From positions 43,237 to 107,236 of IMG/VR virus record IMGVR_UViG_3300008448_000016: DNA of 64,000 bases; one strand, 5' to 3'. A program made the position numbers and the translations under genes. This document shows, piece by piece, positions 38,101 to 46,207 of this stretch (position 1 is its first letter; every line of letters starts with the position of its first letter). Source of the stretch: a virus. Below the pieces are notes generated by a model. That model had not been told where the DNA came from, made no database searches, and saw only the letters and a list, made by a program, of their open reading frames with translations.

Positions 38101-40226
38101 CTACCTTTTAATTGTTGACGAATGATTGTATTCATTACAGATGGGTGATCCACAACTATTTTCCAACTTAAACTACCTGTTCTTTGGGTGTTTTTATATG
38201 TAAAAATTGGTTCGGGTCTACCTAAAAATGATGTCGGATTCCAATTCGCTCTACTATCTTCACTAAATGAAATATCATATGGTGGGAACCACATTATTCT
38301 ACCTCCATTTGGTCCTTTTTCACAAGTCGGTAAATCATCATATCTAAAATTAGGTTCACTTGATGTTCTCCAAGCTAAATTCTCAATTGAGAACATATAT
38401 TTTTTAACTTTATTATCTATGATGTTTGTTGATCCAGGATTTCTTAATGGTGCAATATTTAAATTGTATGTATTATCAAGAACTGAATTATGGAATTTTC
38501 TTCCTGATATTGTTATACCATCCGTTTTTTGTAAATCCGCATATGTAAAGTATGGTGTATCTTTTTGGAAAACACGACAATATTCTCTACCAACTTCAAA
38601 CCCACTAACACCAATCGTATTATCATTAGTTGATGAATCATAATAAGCAATAACTTGAGATCCTTTTGTCATTTCTTTATATCCGTCATTGAATACTTTA
38701 GATACCTGACTTATCGCATTACCAACGTGTTTTAATCTTTTTGCCCCTTGTACATTATCAGCAGCATTAATTATTCTTTGGGTATTATCAAGTATAGATC
38801 CACCTTTATACTCAATCTCAGTTGATTGATTTTGACTATATTGAGATTCAATAATATTAAATTCATCATCTTTCTCAAATACTTCACCCCCTCTACCAAC
38901 TTTAAATCCCGCATCAGGTTTATATTTAGGTGATGTCCAAACAAATTTACCATCAATACCATCTCCATCTTGAAATGATTTTGCCGCTAAACCAAAGTTT
39001 ATCTTTCCTTCATTACCCTCATATAGTTTACCTAATTCATCAGGCCCATAAACAATGGTTGCTTGTTGTTTACCAAACCTATCAACAGCAATTTCATTTG
39101 CGGGTGATGTAATTTGTGATGGTTCAGAAGTAACACTACCAACATAGTATCCTCCACCACCTTCACTTCCCTTGAATAGATTGTTGATTGCACTTGATAC
39201 TCCTTGAATTAGGTTCTTTTGGTACTGTGGTCTATATAAATTATAATCTAAATTTGCAAATAATATTGATTGTTGACCATTTCCAGTATTTGCTAAAAAT
39301 ATCTCTGACGGGTTTCTATATTTATTTAGGATTGGACCTAAAGCTCCACCCGTTAAATTGTTTGCAACATTTAATCCATTTGGTACATTTCCAATTGGGT
39401 CGTCTTCATTAAAATAATCACCAGGTATAAATGAAACAGGGAAATAAGTTCCCGATAATCTATTTGCAAATGATACCGCCGCTAATGCGGGATTTTCAGG
39501 GACAGTAATTTTCCAATTTTTTATAAAAAATGGTTGTTGACCTGTCGCCAATAAACTCGCACTAAATGGATCTGATAATGTATCCAAATTAATTGACCCT
39601 ATAGTCAATTGTTCTAATTCGGTTGCTATTCTATCTTCAAAATATCCTTTTAATTGAGCCGCACCAATTTTTGCAAGATATGAATCTTGAGATAGTAAAC
39701 CATCACTTCCATTTGGATTATTACTTGTTAATATTTCATATGGACTATAAACCGATGGGACGAATATTGACGGATCCCAATATGGTAAATAAAATTTATT
39801 TGATGTAATAACATCAGTTATAATAACCAAATCTTTATAACCAGATTCAGGACCATATTTATTTTGGATATAAGCGGCGTCAATATAAAATTCATTAACT
39901 AAATCCAATATTGTGTCATTAGGATCATAAGGACCTTTATTAGACTCCACAGGGTATGGTGCACCAGGTATTGTATACTTACCAATAAATCCACCATCGG
40001 GTCCGTATTCGTTTAACGGATAAAGTTGTTGTGCAAATTGATTTGTTGAGATATATACATCAGGAGAATCAATTACATTACTATTATTTAATGGTGAAAC
40101 TTCATAGGTAACATTTCCTGCAGGAGGAGTATAAACCCCTTGTACTTGATATGGGGCTAAATTTCTAGCAATTAATGTGTTTCTAAATGATGCCGATGAA
40201 GCAAATGATAATACACTATCTGACAT
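35136..40226 (-). CDS. Giant baseplate protein with OmpA-like domain
   Basis: 1696 residues. Residues about 620-760 include RIMWFPPYDISFSEDSRANW and FLGRPEPIFTYKNTQRTGSLSWKI, a pattern that reminds me of tail-tube-like baseplate proteins. Residues about 905-985 (IIIDKKGTVTLEMFGSASPI, then YNQYLSDRRIDSVIKWF) match the OmpA/MotB peptidoglycan-binding fold: a strand, G-(S/H)-(A/T)-(S/D), then Y-N-x-x-L-S-x-x-R-(I/A)-x-x-V. Residues about 1190-1270 (LRIGDFYHTKIVPNSLSISYEP) form another beta-domain. The C-terminal 250 residues are helical and charged. A low-complexity Gly/Ser/Gln region lies near residue 790. It heads the hub operon behind a GTATTTATA box. Confidence 0.7.
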   Translation of the reverse strand: MSDSVLSFASSASFRNTLIARNLAPYQVQGVYTPPAGNVTYEVSPLNNSNVIDSPDVYISTNQFAQQLYPLNEYGPDGGFIGKYTIPGAPYPVESNKGPYDPNDTILDLVNEFYIDAAYIQNKYGPESGYKDLVIITDVITSNKFYLPYWDPSIFVPSVYSPYEILTSNNPNGSDGLLSQDSYLAKIGAAQLKGYFEDRIATELEQLTIGSINLDTLSDPFSASLLATGQQPFFIKNWKITVPENPALAAVSFANRLSGTYFPVSFIPGDYFNEDDPIGNVPNGLNVANNLTGGALGPILNKYRNPSEIFLANTGNGQQSILFANLDYNLYRPQYQKNLIQGVSSAINNLFKGSEGGGGYYVGSVTSEPSQITSPANEIAVDRFGKQQATIVYGPDELGKLYEGNEGKINFGLAAKSFQDGDGIDGKFVWTSPKYKPDAGFKVGRGGEVFEKDDEFNIIESQYSQNQSTEIEYKGGSILDNTQRIINAADNVQGAKRLKHVGNAISQVSKVFNDGYKEMTKGSQVIAYYDSSTNDNTIGVSGFEVGREYCRVFQKDTPYFTYADLQKTDGITISGRKFHNSVLDNTYNLNIAPLRNPGSTNIIDNKVKKYMFSIENLAWRTSSEPNFRYDDLPTCEKGPNGGRIMWFPPYDISFSEDSRANWNPTSFLGRPEPIFTYKNTQRTGSLSWKIVVDHPSVMNTIIRQQLKGRKADEVNSIMDSFFAGCVKYDIYDLALKFNTIPTSQLYTYQQLLNDPRTTKEEADIILSQIPSEPTAGGNGGSDDTQQGTQPDSQTTIESSPEEQISCSDLNGFLDYSFYFENDSPYYNPDIQNPQDPAEWKIAGPLGRGAYSNQGANQNYDYEQYYNFYLSLRDSAYVTKAPEKCYASGSTEPFTKEGIQKFFDDTVIYNFEKIKNEFLPKIKEIIIDKKGTVTLEMFGSASPIQEVQYNQYLSDRRIDSVIKWFKKQNIDGTSFDQLIKDQKLMIKTVPQGETAEVSPIGKDGGSQFKINCGVNIRDNTPNGPINRNGGEWYSVPAMACRRVKINGIIATIGKPVEKIENNVTVEEENKTQDDSNANLNKDIPPIKPVPNPDPIQKVKDGISKKILRHLFSECDYFDVIKESDPMIYDSLRDKIRYFSPAFHSTTPEGLNSRLTFLQQCMRPGQTIPVIGPDGKPKYNDSLNTAFGAPPILVLRIGDFYHTKIVPNSLSISYEPLVFDINPEGIGVQPMIAKITLNFDFIGGHGLAGPVKELQNALSFNYYGNTEIYDERSIATEDTSERDAQLVEKIVKGGSTTIAPVTTNQVNNQQPQIGGGTVGTILSTNLQNDGSFETGEIEYKSLITELSNGTQNYFKTIFNQLKTITNTTNYGIMGLAYLDRDFSTGEISEYNDSQPNIPLYGKSNSIEKRVKSLIEATLDDVKLNNDPITSNKDKYKTQNNATNAQIRNLETKIQEEVAKMQEEINLTIITPLNTMTSYQENYNYTLRKMDVISDSFDGIKLGGGDYKVYTLISGDSVINEIRNTYITDVGGALLGYDISFLNGMIFNTNVYNEKNNLFVPVDTSTNISINANNRFYMVMSSIFTDDNKYNTFVDSITSVDKVKDNQSLIEAIKQTCEEIKLQHKKEHDAEIKKFDDIEKGEVYKQFETFTITEFDTKVSYTTDNIGNNLQKKNRLKNLYSDVNVNVSNKTYNGKVKFV

Positions 40227-40241
40227 ATAATATCTTTATCT

Positions 40242-40250
40242 TATAAATAC
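40242..40250 (-). promoter_or_regulatory. GTATTTATA box before 1696-residue baseplate gene
   Basis: Coding-strand GTATTTATA 15 nt upstream of the ATG at 40226, in a 55-bp gap with no other feature. Confidence 0.5.
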
Positions 40251-40281
40251 CTAATTTGTATTTTTTTATTGTAAAAAAGTG

Positions 40282-42072
40282 TTATGCTATTAACCCAGTG
40301 TTAATATTTTTAGCGGTCTTAACTATAGCATCCGCATTAATAGGATTTGATGCCCATTCTGTCATTATTTTTGTAACTTCAGCGGACGTTAAATTAGGCG
40401 GTACTTTTGAAAAATCAAAAACGTGAGTTAATTGTATGTTTTGTGCGGTTTCAGTGGCAGTATTTATTGTTGTATTTGTTGATGAAATATTGGTTGCCGG
40501 ACTTGTTATTGTATTTGTTGTTGCCGGTGTTGCGGTTGTTGTTCCTAATATATTTGACATATCAGGTAAATAATTTGTAACTCCTTTAATTTTATCACCA
40601 ATACCATTAATAATATTTTGAAACCCGCTTGTATCAATTCCCATAACGGCAGTATCAAGCGTTTCCATTAATTTCTTCATAACATTATCAAAATCTTTAC
40701 TAACCAATTCAGGGGTAACAAATTTTCCTTTTTCAACAGTACTAATGATTGTATCAGTCGCTTCTTTATAACCTTTTTGCGCCGGCACTGATTTTGCAAC
40801 ACCATAAGTAATACTCGTCACCAATCTATCAATTGATGTGTTTAATTGAACCAATTGTGATAATTGATTTCTTGCAATTCCTTCCGCGGTTTCTCCTTGT
40901 AGTAATTGTTCGTCTTTTAATGATTTTATCTCATTAGCAGTTAATTGTCCGACTTCTTTTGTAATATATTCACCTGTCCATTCACCTGTCTTTTCATCAA
41001 CTTCTCTAACTTGTATTTGTGCTTTTCCACCTTCATCAATCTGAGCCATGCTCGCAATTAATTCTCTATCCTCTTCTTTTATATCAGGGGAGAATTTAAT
41101 TTGTTTTAACTTCATATCAAAATTAGCAGCATTAAGTGCCATTTTCTGAAGTTCACCTCCCGTCATTCCTATTGACTTGGCGATTTCATTCATCTGTCTT
41201 TTTGCTCCAGGTAATATCTCAAATTGTTTTGTCTGCTCATTAAATCTTGTGAACTGTTTTGTCATATCAACAATTTGATTCTGAAGTTCAGTTGGGTCAT
41301 TTTGTGCTAAATCCATTAATCTTAATGGATCCAATAATTCACTTGTTTGAACTCCCAATCTTTGTAAACTAGCAGCAAAATCAATAGCACCTTCAGGATC
41401 AAATACTTTTTCTGTTATTTCAAATATTTTACCCATATCAATACCTAAACGAGATGCTTGAGCCGCCATTTTCGCAAGACCTTTAACCCCTCCTTCAAAA
41501 TTGAATAGGTTCATCTTATCCAAATTTTTAACAACCCCCGCAGAAACACTTCCAACGGTAACACCAGCCTGATTTGCGATTTTAGCAACATCAACCATTC
41601 TTTCCCCAATTTGAGATATAGGTACTCCAACATCTTGAAAAGATTTTGCCATAACCTTTCCTTCTTGACCTGTTATCTTTGCGGTTGCGGCAAGCTCAAC
41701 AAGTTGGTCATCAGTCAAACTTAAATTAACATTGAATGCATTAACTAAATCTTTATAATCGTCAGTAACATCACTAGCCTTTAAACCTAATTCAAGATAT
41801 CTCGGTATTGTATCGGCAATTGTTGACGTTAATTCTTGTCCTCTTTTGGAACCAACCCCTAAAACTTGAATTAATTGTGCGGATTTAGCGTCAAGATCTA
41901 ATATTGCTCTACCAATTTTTTGTGGGACTGACGCAATTTCACTTACTAAATTATTTAAGATGTTAGTAGGTTTTTCCCAAAATTCACCTAGTTTTTTTAC
42001 CGCATCAAATTGTTCTGGATCATATCCAGATGAAGAATCCGCCTTAACACCACTATCTTGAAAAAACATCAT
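40282..42072 (-). CDS. 29: Tape-measure/baseplate hub protein, gp29-like
   Basis: 596 residues, close to T4 gp29 (590). The protein is almost entirely alpha-helical. An Ala/Lys-rich central part contains AATAKITGQEGKVMAKSFQD, GVTVGSVSAGVVKNL and GGVKGLAKMAAQASRLGIDMG, typical of tail tape-measure proteins that span the tube lumen and set tail length. A Thr/Ala/Asn-rich low-complexity stretch lies near residue 530. It lies next to the gp26-like hub gene, as expected for a hub/tape-measure block. Two adjacent ATGs exist (42072 and 42069). Assignment rests on size, composition and position. Confidence 0.72.
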   Translation of the reverse strand: MMFFQDSGVKADSSSGYDPEQFDAVKKLGEFWEKPTNILNNLVSEIASVPQKIGRAILDLDAKSAQLIQVLGVGSKRGQELTSTIADTIPRYLELGLKASDVTDDYKDLVNAFNVNLSLTDDQLVELAATAKITGQEGKVMAKSFQDVGVPISQIGERMVDVAKIANQAGVTVGSVSAGVVKNLDKMNLFNFEGGVKGLAKMAAQASRLGIDMGKIFEITEKVFDPEGAIDFAASLQRLGVQTSELLDPLRLMDLAQNDPTELQNQIVDMTKQFTRFNEQTKQFEILPGAKRQMNEIAKSIGMTGGELQKMALNAANFDMKLKQIKFSPDIKEEDRELIASMAQIDEGGKAQIQVREVDEKTGEWTGEYITKEVGQLTANEIKSLKDEQLLQGETAEGIARNQLSQLVQLNTSIDRLVTSITYGVAKSVPAQKGYKEATDTIISTVEKGKFVTPELVSKDFDNVMKKLMETLDTAVMGIDTSGFQNIINGIGDKIKGVTNYLPDMSNILGTTTATPATTNTITSPATNISSTNTTINTATETAQNIQLTHVFDFSKVPPNLTSAEVTKIMTEWASNPINADAIVKTAKNINTGLIA

Positions 42073-42092
42073 TTGTTATTATTTTATATATT

Positions 42093-42102
42093 GATAAATA
42101 TC
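42093..42102 (-). promoter_or_regulatory. GATATTTATC box before tape-measure gene
   Basis: Coding-strand GATATTTATC 20 nt upstream of the start at 42072. It lies just after the stop (42108) of the short overlapping ORF. Confidence 0.45.
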
Positions 42103-42107
42103 AAATA

Positions 42108-42275
42108 TTATTTTTTATTATCTTCAATAATCTTATCAATAAGATATCTTCTAACATATGTTGGCATAGACAAAAATTCCGAGTATTGTGTTCTCAGAAA
42201 TTTTGTCATAAAATAATATTCATCAAGTAGGTTTTTAGAATGATCAGAAGAAAGGCCGAAAAAATTCCACCCCAA
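42108..42275 (-). CDS. Short ORF overlapping hub gene, possible hub assembly protein
   Basis: A 55-residue frame runs from a TTG at 42275 (in a different frame from the hub gene) to TAA at 42108. It reads xGWNFFGLSSDHSKNLLDEYY, then FMTKFLRTQYSEFLSM, PTYVRRYLIDKI and IEDNKK. It overlaps the last 32 nt of the gp26-like gene, so translation would be coupled. The sequence looks like real protein (amphipathic helices, the P-x-x-x-R-R-(Y/W) motif seen in small proteins following gp26-like genes). It fills an otherwise empty 135-bp gap. T4 has the hub assembly protein gp51 in its hub gene cluster, so a related role is possible. The start is uncertain: TTG is my best choice, and an internal ATG would give 37 residues. 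Confidence 0.55.
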   Translation of the reverse strand: MGWNFFGLSSDHSKNLLDEYYFMTKFLRTQYSEFLSMPTYVRRYLIDKIIEDNKK

Positions 42276-43008
42276 AAGTGATATTGGTCATCACTCTTTC
42301 TCCTGACGGGGCTATTACTTCTTTTGTTAAGTCTAATCTAGGTTCATTTTCCGCAATGAAATTCTTTATGTGTTTTGAATCCATTATAGGCATTGTTTCA
42401 ATAAATTTGGAGATAAATCCTCTATCATCATTTCCATCAATTGACACAATCATTTTATTTAATCTAATAGTTTGAGTTGGTGGTATTCTACCTGACGGAT
42501 ATTGATCAATGATACTATCAATCTCAATTAAATCTCCAATTGTCAATAATTTTAATTTAACCAAATTTCCACCTCTAGGTGATGTTGTTGTTAAATATCC
42601 ATTTTCATCTGGTTTGGCATCTGTTTTTCTTATATTAAGTTCGTCCAATAAAATTGATGATGAAAATTCTTTTCCTGTTGCAGGGTCTTTTAGAAGGACA
42701 TTATATTCAGGACCAAACGATGTGTTTCTTAAAAAGATCATTAAAGCCTCAATATCACCATCCAACATTTCGTCAGGTCTAAGGTCTGGTTCATAAACCT
42801 TACCTCTCAATAAAGGTAAAACAATACTTTCTCTTATTGATTTATTAGGGTTAATATTTGATATGGTATTTTCATCAGTCGCAGTTAGATACCCAACTTT
42901 AACACTTTTCTTTTTTGATTTGTAAAAAATCCCATTAGATGGTAGTTTCACCACATCATGAGGTAAGTTAAAATCCATTTGACCATATTGATTAACATCT
43001 TGTTCCAT
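42244..43008 (-). CDS. 26: Baseplate hub protein, gp26-like (T4 baseplate family)
   Basis: 254 residues from the ATG at 43008, giving MEQDVNQYGQMDFNLPHDVVKLPSNGIFY. An upstream extension to 43053 would run into the homing endonuclease gene and is unlikely. The opening D-(V/I)-x-L-P-S-x-G-x-x-Y, the K-K-x-V-K-V-G-Y-L-T-A-x-D-E-N region, and MLDGDIEALMIFLRNTSFGPEY match the T4 baseplate protein family to which gp26 belongs. These are thought to assemble the central hub together with the tape-measure protein encoded downstream. Confidence 0.78.
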   Translation of the reverse strand: MEQDVNQYGQMDFNLPHDVVKLPSNGIFYKSKKKSVKVGYLTATDENTISNINPNKSIRESIVLPLLRGKVYEPDLRPDEMLDGDIEALMIFLRNTSFGPEYNVLLKDPATGKEFSSSILLDELNIRKTDAKPDENGYLTTTSPRGGNLVKLKLLTIGDLIEIDSIIDQYPSGRIPPTQTIRLNKMIVSIDGNDDRGFISKFIETMPIMDSKHIKNFIAENEPRLDLTKEVIAPSGERVMTNITFGVEFFRPFF

Positions 43009-43033
43009 AATATTTTTTATTTTAAATAATAAT

Positions 43034-44629
43034 TTAATTTGTTTTTTTATCAATACTTAATTCCCATCTCGTATTACCACAATCGTATATTCTATATATT
43101 TTACGTTCAAACATAATTTCTTTTTCAGTTTTATTAGAATCAAATCCTTCTTTTATTAAAGATGATTTTTTAAAATTAAACCTATAATGTCTTTTATTTC
43201 CAATAACATACCAATAGTTTGGTTTTGATTGAGATATAAATTTGAAATTTAACTTTTCATATAAATCGCCCTTAAATAACCTAATATCAGAATATGAAAT
43301 TATTTTTTTAGGGTTATTTATTTTTATAAAATTTTTTAATAGTTTTGATGCCGACCCAATAACATTAGTATTTAATTTATTACAAAATCTATTTAATTCC
43401 CATTCATCTGTTTTACCTCCCATTATAATTCTCCCTTTTGAGAATGTCATAATAGAAACCATTTCGTCTTTAAAAAATAAACCTAATCTAACTCTTGAGT
43501 TAACGGATCCTTGAATATGGTTTTTCTCCAAAAAATCCTTACACTCTTTAAAACCAACTTCTCTTATTTCACATTTTCTAGCAAAAATTTTATTTTCAGA
43601 TATTTTAATTTTATTTTTTATTATTGATTTTATAATTTCTTGATTGTATATCCATTCATCTTCAAAAATATGAATTAATTCAATATTCTCACCCTCACAT
43701 TTTATTGTTTTTTCTAAATGATAAAATGGTGTTTTAAATAACTCATTATGCCAATATAAACCATTAAATTCTATACCTAAATTATAATCCGGAATAAAAA
43801 CATCAACTTCAGTTTTTTTATTTTTTAATTTAAAATTTGTTAGATATTTAACACCTATAACATCTAAAAAATCACAAATCTCATTCTCATATCCACTCCT
43901 TTGTTTAAACCCTAAAGGATTACAATTTAAACAAACATCATAGTTTCTCTTATATCTTTCATATAATAATTGTTTTGTTAATTCAGACTTATTACCACAT
44001 TTAGGACAATCAATTATAACAGATCCTTTTTTCACCTCATTAAAATATATTTCGGAATATAAATTCTTATATTCTTGAGTGATTCTATTGTGATAATTAT
44101 TTGATTTAGAATAATTATCTACACCATATTTTAATTCGCAAGTTTTTTTATATTTTTCAATATTATTGTAATTTTCATTACCATAATTAATTAACTTTGT
44201 GTATTTACTTTTCTCAATGTTATTATAATTTTCATCACCATAATTAATTAACTTTGTGTTTTTTTGTTTTTTAACAAATTCTTTGTGTTCTGGATAAAAG
44301 TCCACACCATATTTATCATTAAATGTCTTTTTTTGTCTTTTGATTAATTCTTCTTTTGAAGAATTGGCACAAGATAAAGAACAAAAATCACCATATGGTT
44401 TGTCAAATCTGTTTCTAAATTTAACTTCATTACCACACTTAAAGCATTTTGGTCTTTCTTTTAACTTATGAAAATAAAAATAAAGTTTCTCCTTGAAAGT
44501 TAGATCTTGATTTAAAGTTTTTGAGTATTCAATTATACTATTATATAATTCTAACTCATTTTTCATTAACCATTTTTCGTTGGTCTTATATCCTGATTTA
44601 TTATTGATTGTGAAAAATGAAAAATCCAT
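43034..44629 (-). CDS. VSR-like homing endonuclease with zinc-finger N terminus
   Basis: 531 residues. Residues about 55-85 hold a Cys4-type finger (CFKCGNEVKF ... CSLSC). Residues 130-185 contain repeated K-Y-G-x-(D/E)-N-Y-x-(N/K)-(I/S) modules typical of DNA-binding regions of free-standing phage endonucleases. A second zinc ribbon (CPKCGNKSEL ... CLNC) follows. Residues about 245-335 hold the EDxHD/PD-(D/E)XK-like core: YENEICDFL, TEVDVFIPDYNLGIEFNGLYWHNE and ELIHIFEDEW, as in the VSR-related homing nuclease family represented by Hef. The gene sits between the tube and hub genes with its own TATTTATT box, and neither neighbour is interrupted, so it is an intergenic mobile gene. Two 57-bp direct repeats (about 44171-44284) encode the tandem K-L-I-N-Y-G-(D/N)-E-N-Y-N-N-I-E-K modules. 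Confidence 0.82.
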   Translation of the reverse strand: MDFSFFTINNKSGYKTNEKWLMKNELELYNSIIEYSKTLNQDLTFKEKLYFYFHKLKERPKCFKCGNEVKFRNRFDKPYGDFCSLSCANSSKEELIKRQKKTFNDKYGVDFYPEHKEFVKKQKNTKLINYGDENYNNIEKSKYTKLINYGNENYNNIEKYKKTCELKYGVDNYSKSNNYHNRITQEYKNLYSEIYFNEVKKGSVIIDCPKCGNKSELTKQLLYERYKRNYDVCLNCNPLGFKQRSGYENEICDFLDVIGVKYLTNFKLKNKKTEVDVFIPDYNLGIEFNGLYWHNELFKTPFYHLEKTIKCEGENIELIHIFEDEWIYNQEIIKSIIKNKIKISENKIFARKCEIREVGFKECKDFLEKNHIQGSVNSRVRLGLFFKDEMVSIMTFSKGRIIMGGKTDEWELNRFCNKLNTNVIGSASKLLKNFIKINNPKKIISYSDIRLFKGDLYEKLNFKFISQSKPNYWYVIGNKRHYRFNFKKSSLIKEGFDSNKTEKEIMFERKIYRIYDCGNTRWELSIDKKTN

Positions 44630-44642
44630 ACACTTATTTTTA

Positions 44643-44650
44643 AATAAATA
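44643..44650 (-). promoter_or_regulatory. TATTTATT box before homing endonuclease
   Basis: Coding-strand CATATATTTATT 13 nt upstream of the ATG at 44629, in the 59-bp gap after the tube gene. Confidence 0.35.
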
Positions 44651-44688
44651 TATGGATTAATATTTTGGTTGTAAAGGGTATGTAAAAA

Positions 44689-45177
44689 CTAGTACACGAG
44701 TATACAACGATCCATACGAAGTGTTGCTGAAATATCCGCAAGAGCATCTTGACTATAAGATAATGAACCAAAGTTTACGTCAGTTAAAAAAGTTCCCTCC
44801 AATATCCATTTTTCAACAACAACTCCTGTTGGATCCAACATCTCAATATCAACATTTTTCTTATATCCCGCAGCATAACCCATACGACCTGTTACAGATT
44901 CAGCACATAAACGAACCCATTCCATAAGAGCCTGTGATGCTGATGGTCCGATTGGGTCACGGAATTTAACCTGAATAGGATCCCAGTTAAATCTACCAGC
45001 AACAAATGTTGAGGTGTTTAAGAATTGTATTTCAGTTGAACCGATTTTTATTGATGGTCTTGCGGCACTTTCCACAAACCACTCATTAATACCCAAACTA
45101 GATGGGAATCTTATAATAAATCGGTTTTGTCTTTTCGGTTCGTAAGGAACTGGCATTTTCATTAATAAATCAGCCAT
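44689..45177 (-). CDS. 19: Tail tube protein gp19-like
   Basis: 162 residues (T4 gp19 is 163). The segment PYEPKRQNRFIIRFPSSLGINEWFVESAARP, a central NWDPIQVKFRDPIGPSASQALMEWVRLCAES, and a C terminus LSYSQDALADISATLRMDRC are classic for contractile-tail tube proteins, which stack as hexamers to form the DNA channel. It is encoded near the sheath, as in T4, but separated from it by a HAD-type gene. A TATTTATA box lies 34 nt upstream, the same distance as for the sheath. Confidence 0.9.
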   Translation of the reverse strand: MADLLMKMPVPYEPKRQNRFIIRFPSSLGINEWFVESAARPSIKIGSTEIQFLNTSTFVAGRFNWDPIQVKFRDPIGPSASQALMEWVRLCAESVTGRMGYAAGYKKNVDIEMLDPTGVVVEKWILEGTFLTDVNFGSLSYSQDALADISATLRMDRCILVY

Positions 45178-45211
45178 GGTTTTTTAGTTTTAAATTTCTG
45201 TTTATTTTTAT

Positions 45212-45219
45212 TATAAATA
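45212..45219 (-). promoter_or_regulatory. TATTTATA box before tube gene
   Basis: Coding-strand GATATATTTATA 34 nt upstream of the ATG at 45177. Confidence 0.45.
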
Positions 45220-45242
45220 TATCGTTATTAAAATTTTTCTAT

Positions 45243-46142
45243 TTACTTTGATTTAATTTTTGATATCATCCTTTTAACTAGTTGCTCATAAATATTTTTT
45301 TCATCTCCTTTTGTATGATAAGTTCTTAATATATTATCATCTTTCTTTTCAAAATGTTTTTTCATTGATTCAATATTTCTTATGTCATCATCTGAAAAAC
45401 CTACCATAGGGGTAAATGGAACAAAATTATTACTAACATCATTCACAAATTGATATTCTTTCTTTTGAAGTCTTAATGAAAGTTTCTTTACATAACTTAT
45501 AAATTCTTCCATTGCTCTTATTTTACCTTCTTCAGGATTGGTTGCGGATCCTGCACCATATGAAACAGGATAAAATCTACATCTATCAAGGTAATCTTTT
45601 ATTAATGAATTTTCATCATCAATAAATTTTAACCCCATTTTTCTTCTATACTCCTTAAGACTCTCCACTAGTTTTGATCTATTAAGACCTCCTCTTCCCA
45701 TCATTATTAATTTGTAAACACCTTTTTTAAGTGTATTAGGGTGGTGACCTCTTGCTGTGATGATTGAAAATATTGACCCGTTATTGATTGCCTCAACAAA
45801 ATCAGACCAAGGCTCTCTCACTAAAGGGGCGGTCTCAATATCCTTCATAAACTTTTGATCCCCAAGAGTACTAAAATATCTAAATGGAGTTTCGGCAAAA
45901 CCAACAATAGTACTACCATTATATTTAAATGGAGTTTTTCCAATTTCAGTTCTGTATTCCGCAAAGTCTTCGGTTGACATGCCAACCTCATCTCCGTTTT
46001 CATCTAAAAGAATAATCTCCGTTGGCATTTTCATAAGATTATCATCCCAATCAAACGCATAATATTTAAGACCATACTTTTTTGATTCAACCTCATTAAC
46101 CATTTCGGTCATAATCTGCCTAACTAATATTCTATGATTCAT
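45243..46142 (-). CDS. HAD-superfamily-like phosphatase in tail operon
   Basis: 299 residues from the ATG at 46142; a 5-codon upstream extension starts within the terminator-proximal gap and is less likely. Residues about 29-38 read YYAFDWDDNLMKMPT, a HAD motif I (hhhhDxDxT/N) with the nucleophile and general acid Asp. SIFSIITARGHHPNT carries motif II, and GLKFIDDENSLIKDYLDRC could hold motif III/IV residues. HAD enzymes hydrolyse phosphate esters or anhydrides; the substrate is unknown. The gene lies between sheath and tube, with a TATTTATA box of its own and a terminator upstream of it. It may be a tail-assembly or nucleotide-processing enzyme. The role is open. Confidence 0.68.
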   Translation of the reverse strand: MNHRILVRQIMTEMVNEVESKKYGLKYYAFDWDDNLMKMPTEIILLDENGDEVGMSTEDFAEYRTEIGKTPFKYNGSTIVGFAETPFRYFSTLGDQKFMKDIETAPLVREPWSDFVEAINNGSIFSIITARGHHPNTLKKGVYKLIMMGRGGLNRSKLVESLKEYRRKMGLKFIDDENSLIKDYLDRCRFYPVSYGAGSATNPEEGKIRAMEEFISYVKKLSLRLQKKEYQFVNDVSNNFVPFTPMVGFSDDDIRNIESMKKHFEKKDDNILRTYHTKGDEKNIYEQLVKRMISKIKSK

Positions 46143-46156
46143 AATAATAAATATCA

Positions 46157-46164
46157 TATAAATA
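46157..46164 (-). promoter_or_regulatory. TATTTATA box before HAD-like gene
   Basis: Coding-strand TTATTTATA 14 nt upstream of the ATG at 46142. It overlaps the T-run side of the sheath terminator, and a second GATATTTATT follows 3 nt before the start. Confidence 0.35.
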
Positions 46165-46167
46165 AAA

Positions 46168-46190
46168 AAAGGGAGAATTAATCTCCCTTT
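46168..46190 (-). terminator. Intrinsic terminator after sheath gene
   Basis: Minus strand: AAAGGGAGA, 5-nt loop, TCTCCCTTT, continuing into a run of T. The 9-bp perfect stem starts 17 nt after the sheath stop. Confidence 0.9.
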
Positions 46191-46207
46191 CCTTTTTCAT
46201 TTTATCA

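Noticed and set aside
38188-38643. 151-residue plus-strand frame inside the 1696-residue baseplate gene
   Set aside because: Antisense shadow of a long coding frame; no domain, no leader signal.
42244-43053. Longer start for the gp26-like hub gene at 43053
   Set aside because: The extra 15 residues are Lys/Ile-rich, overlap the endonuclease stop region and precede a better family-like N terminus at 43008.
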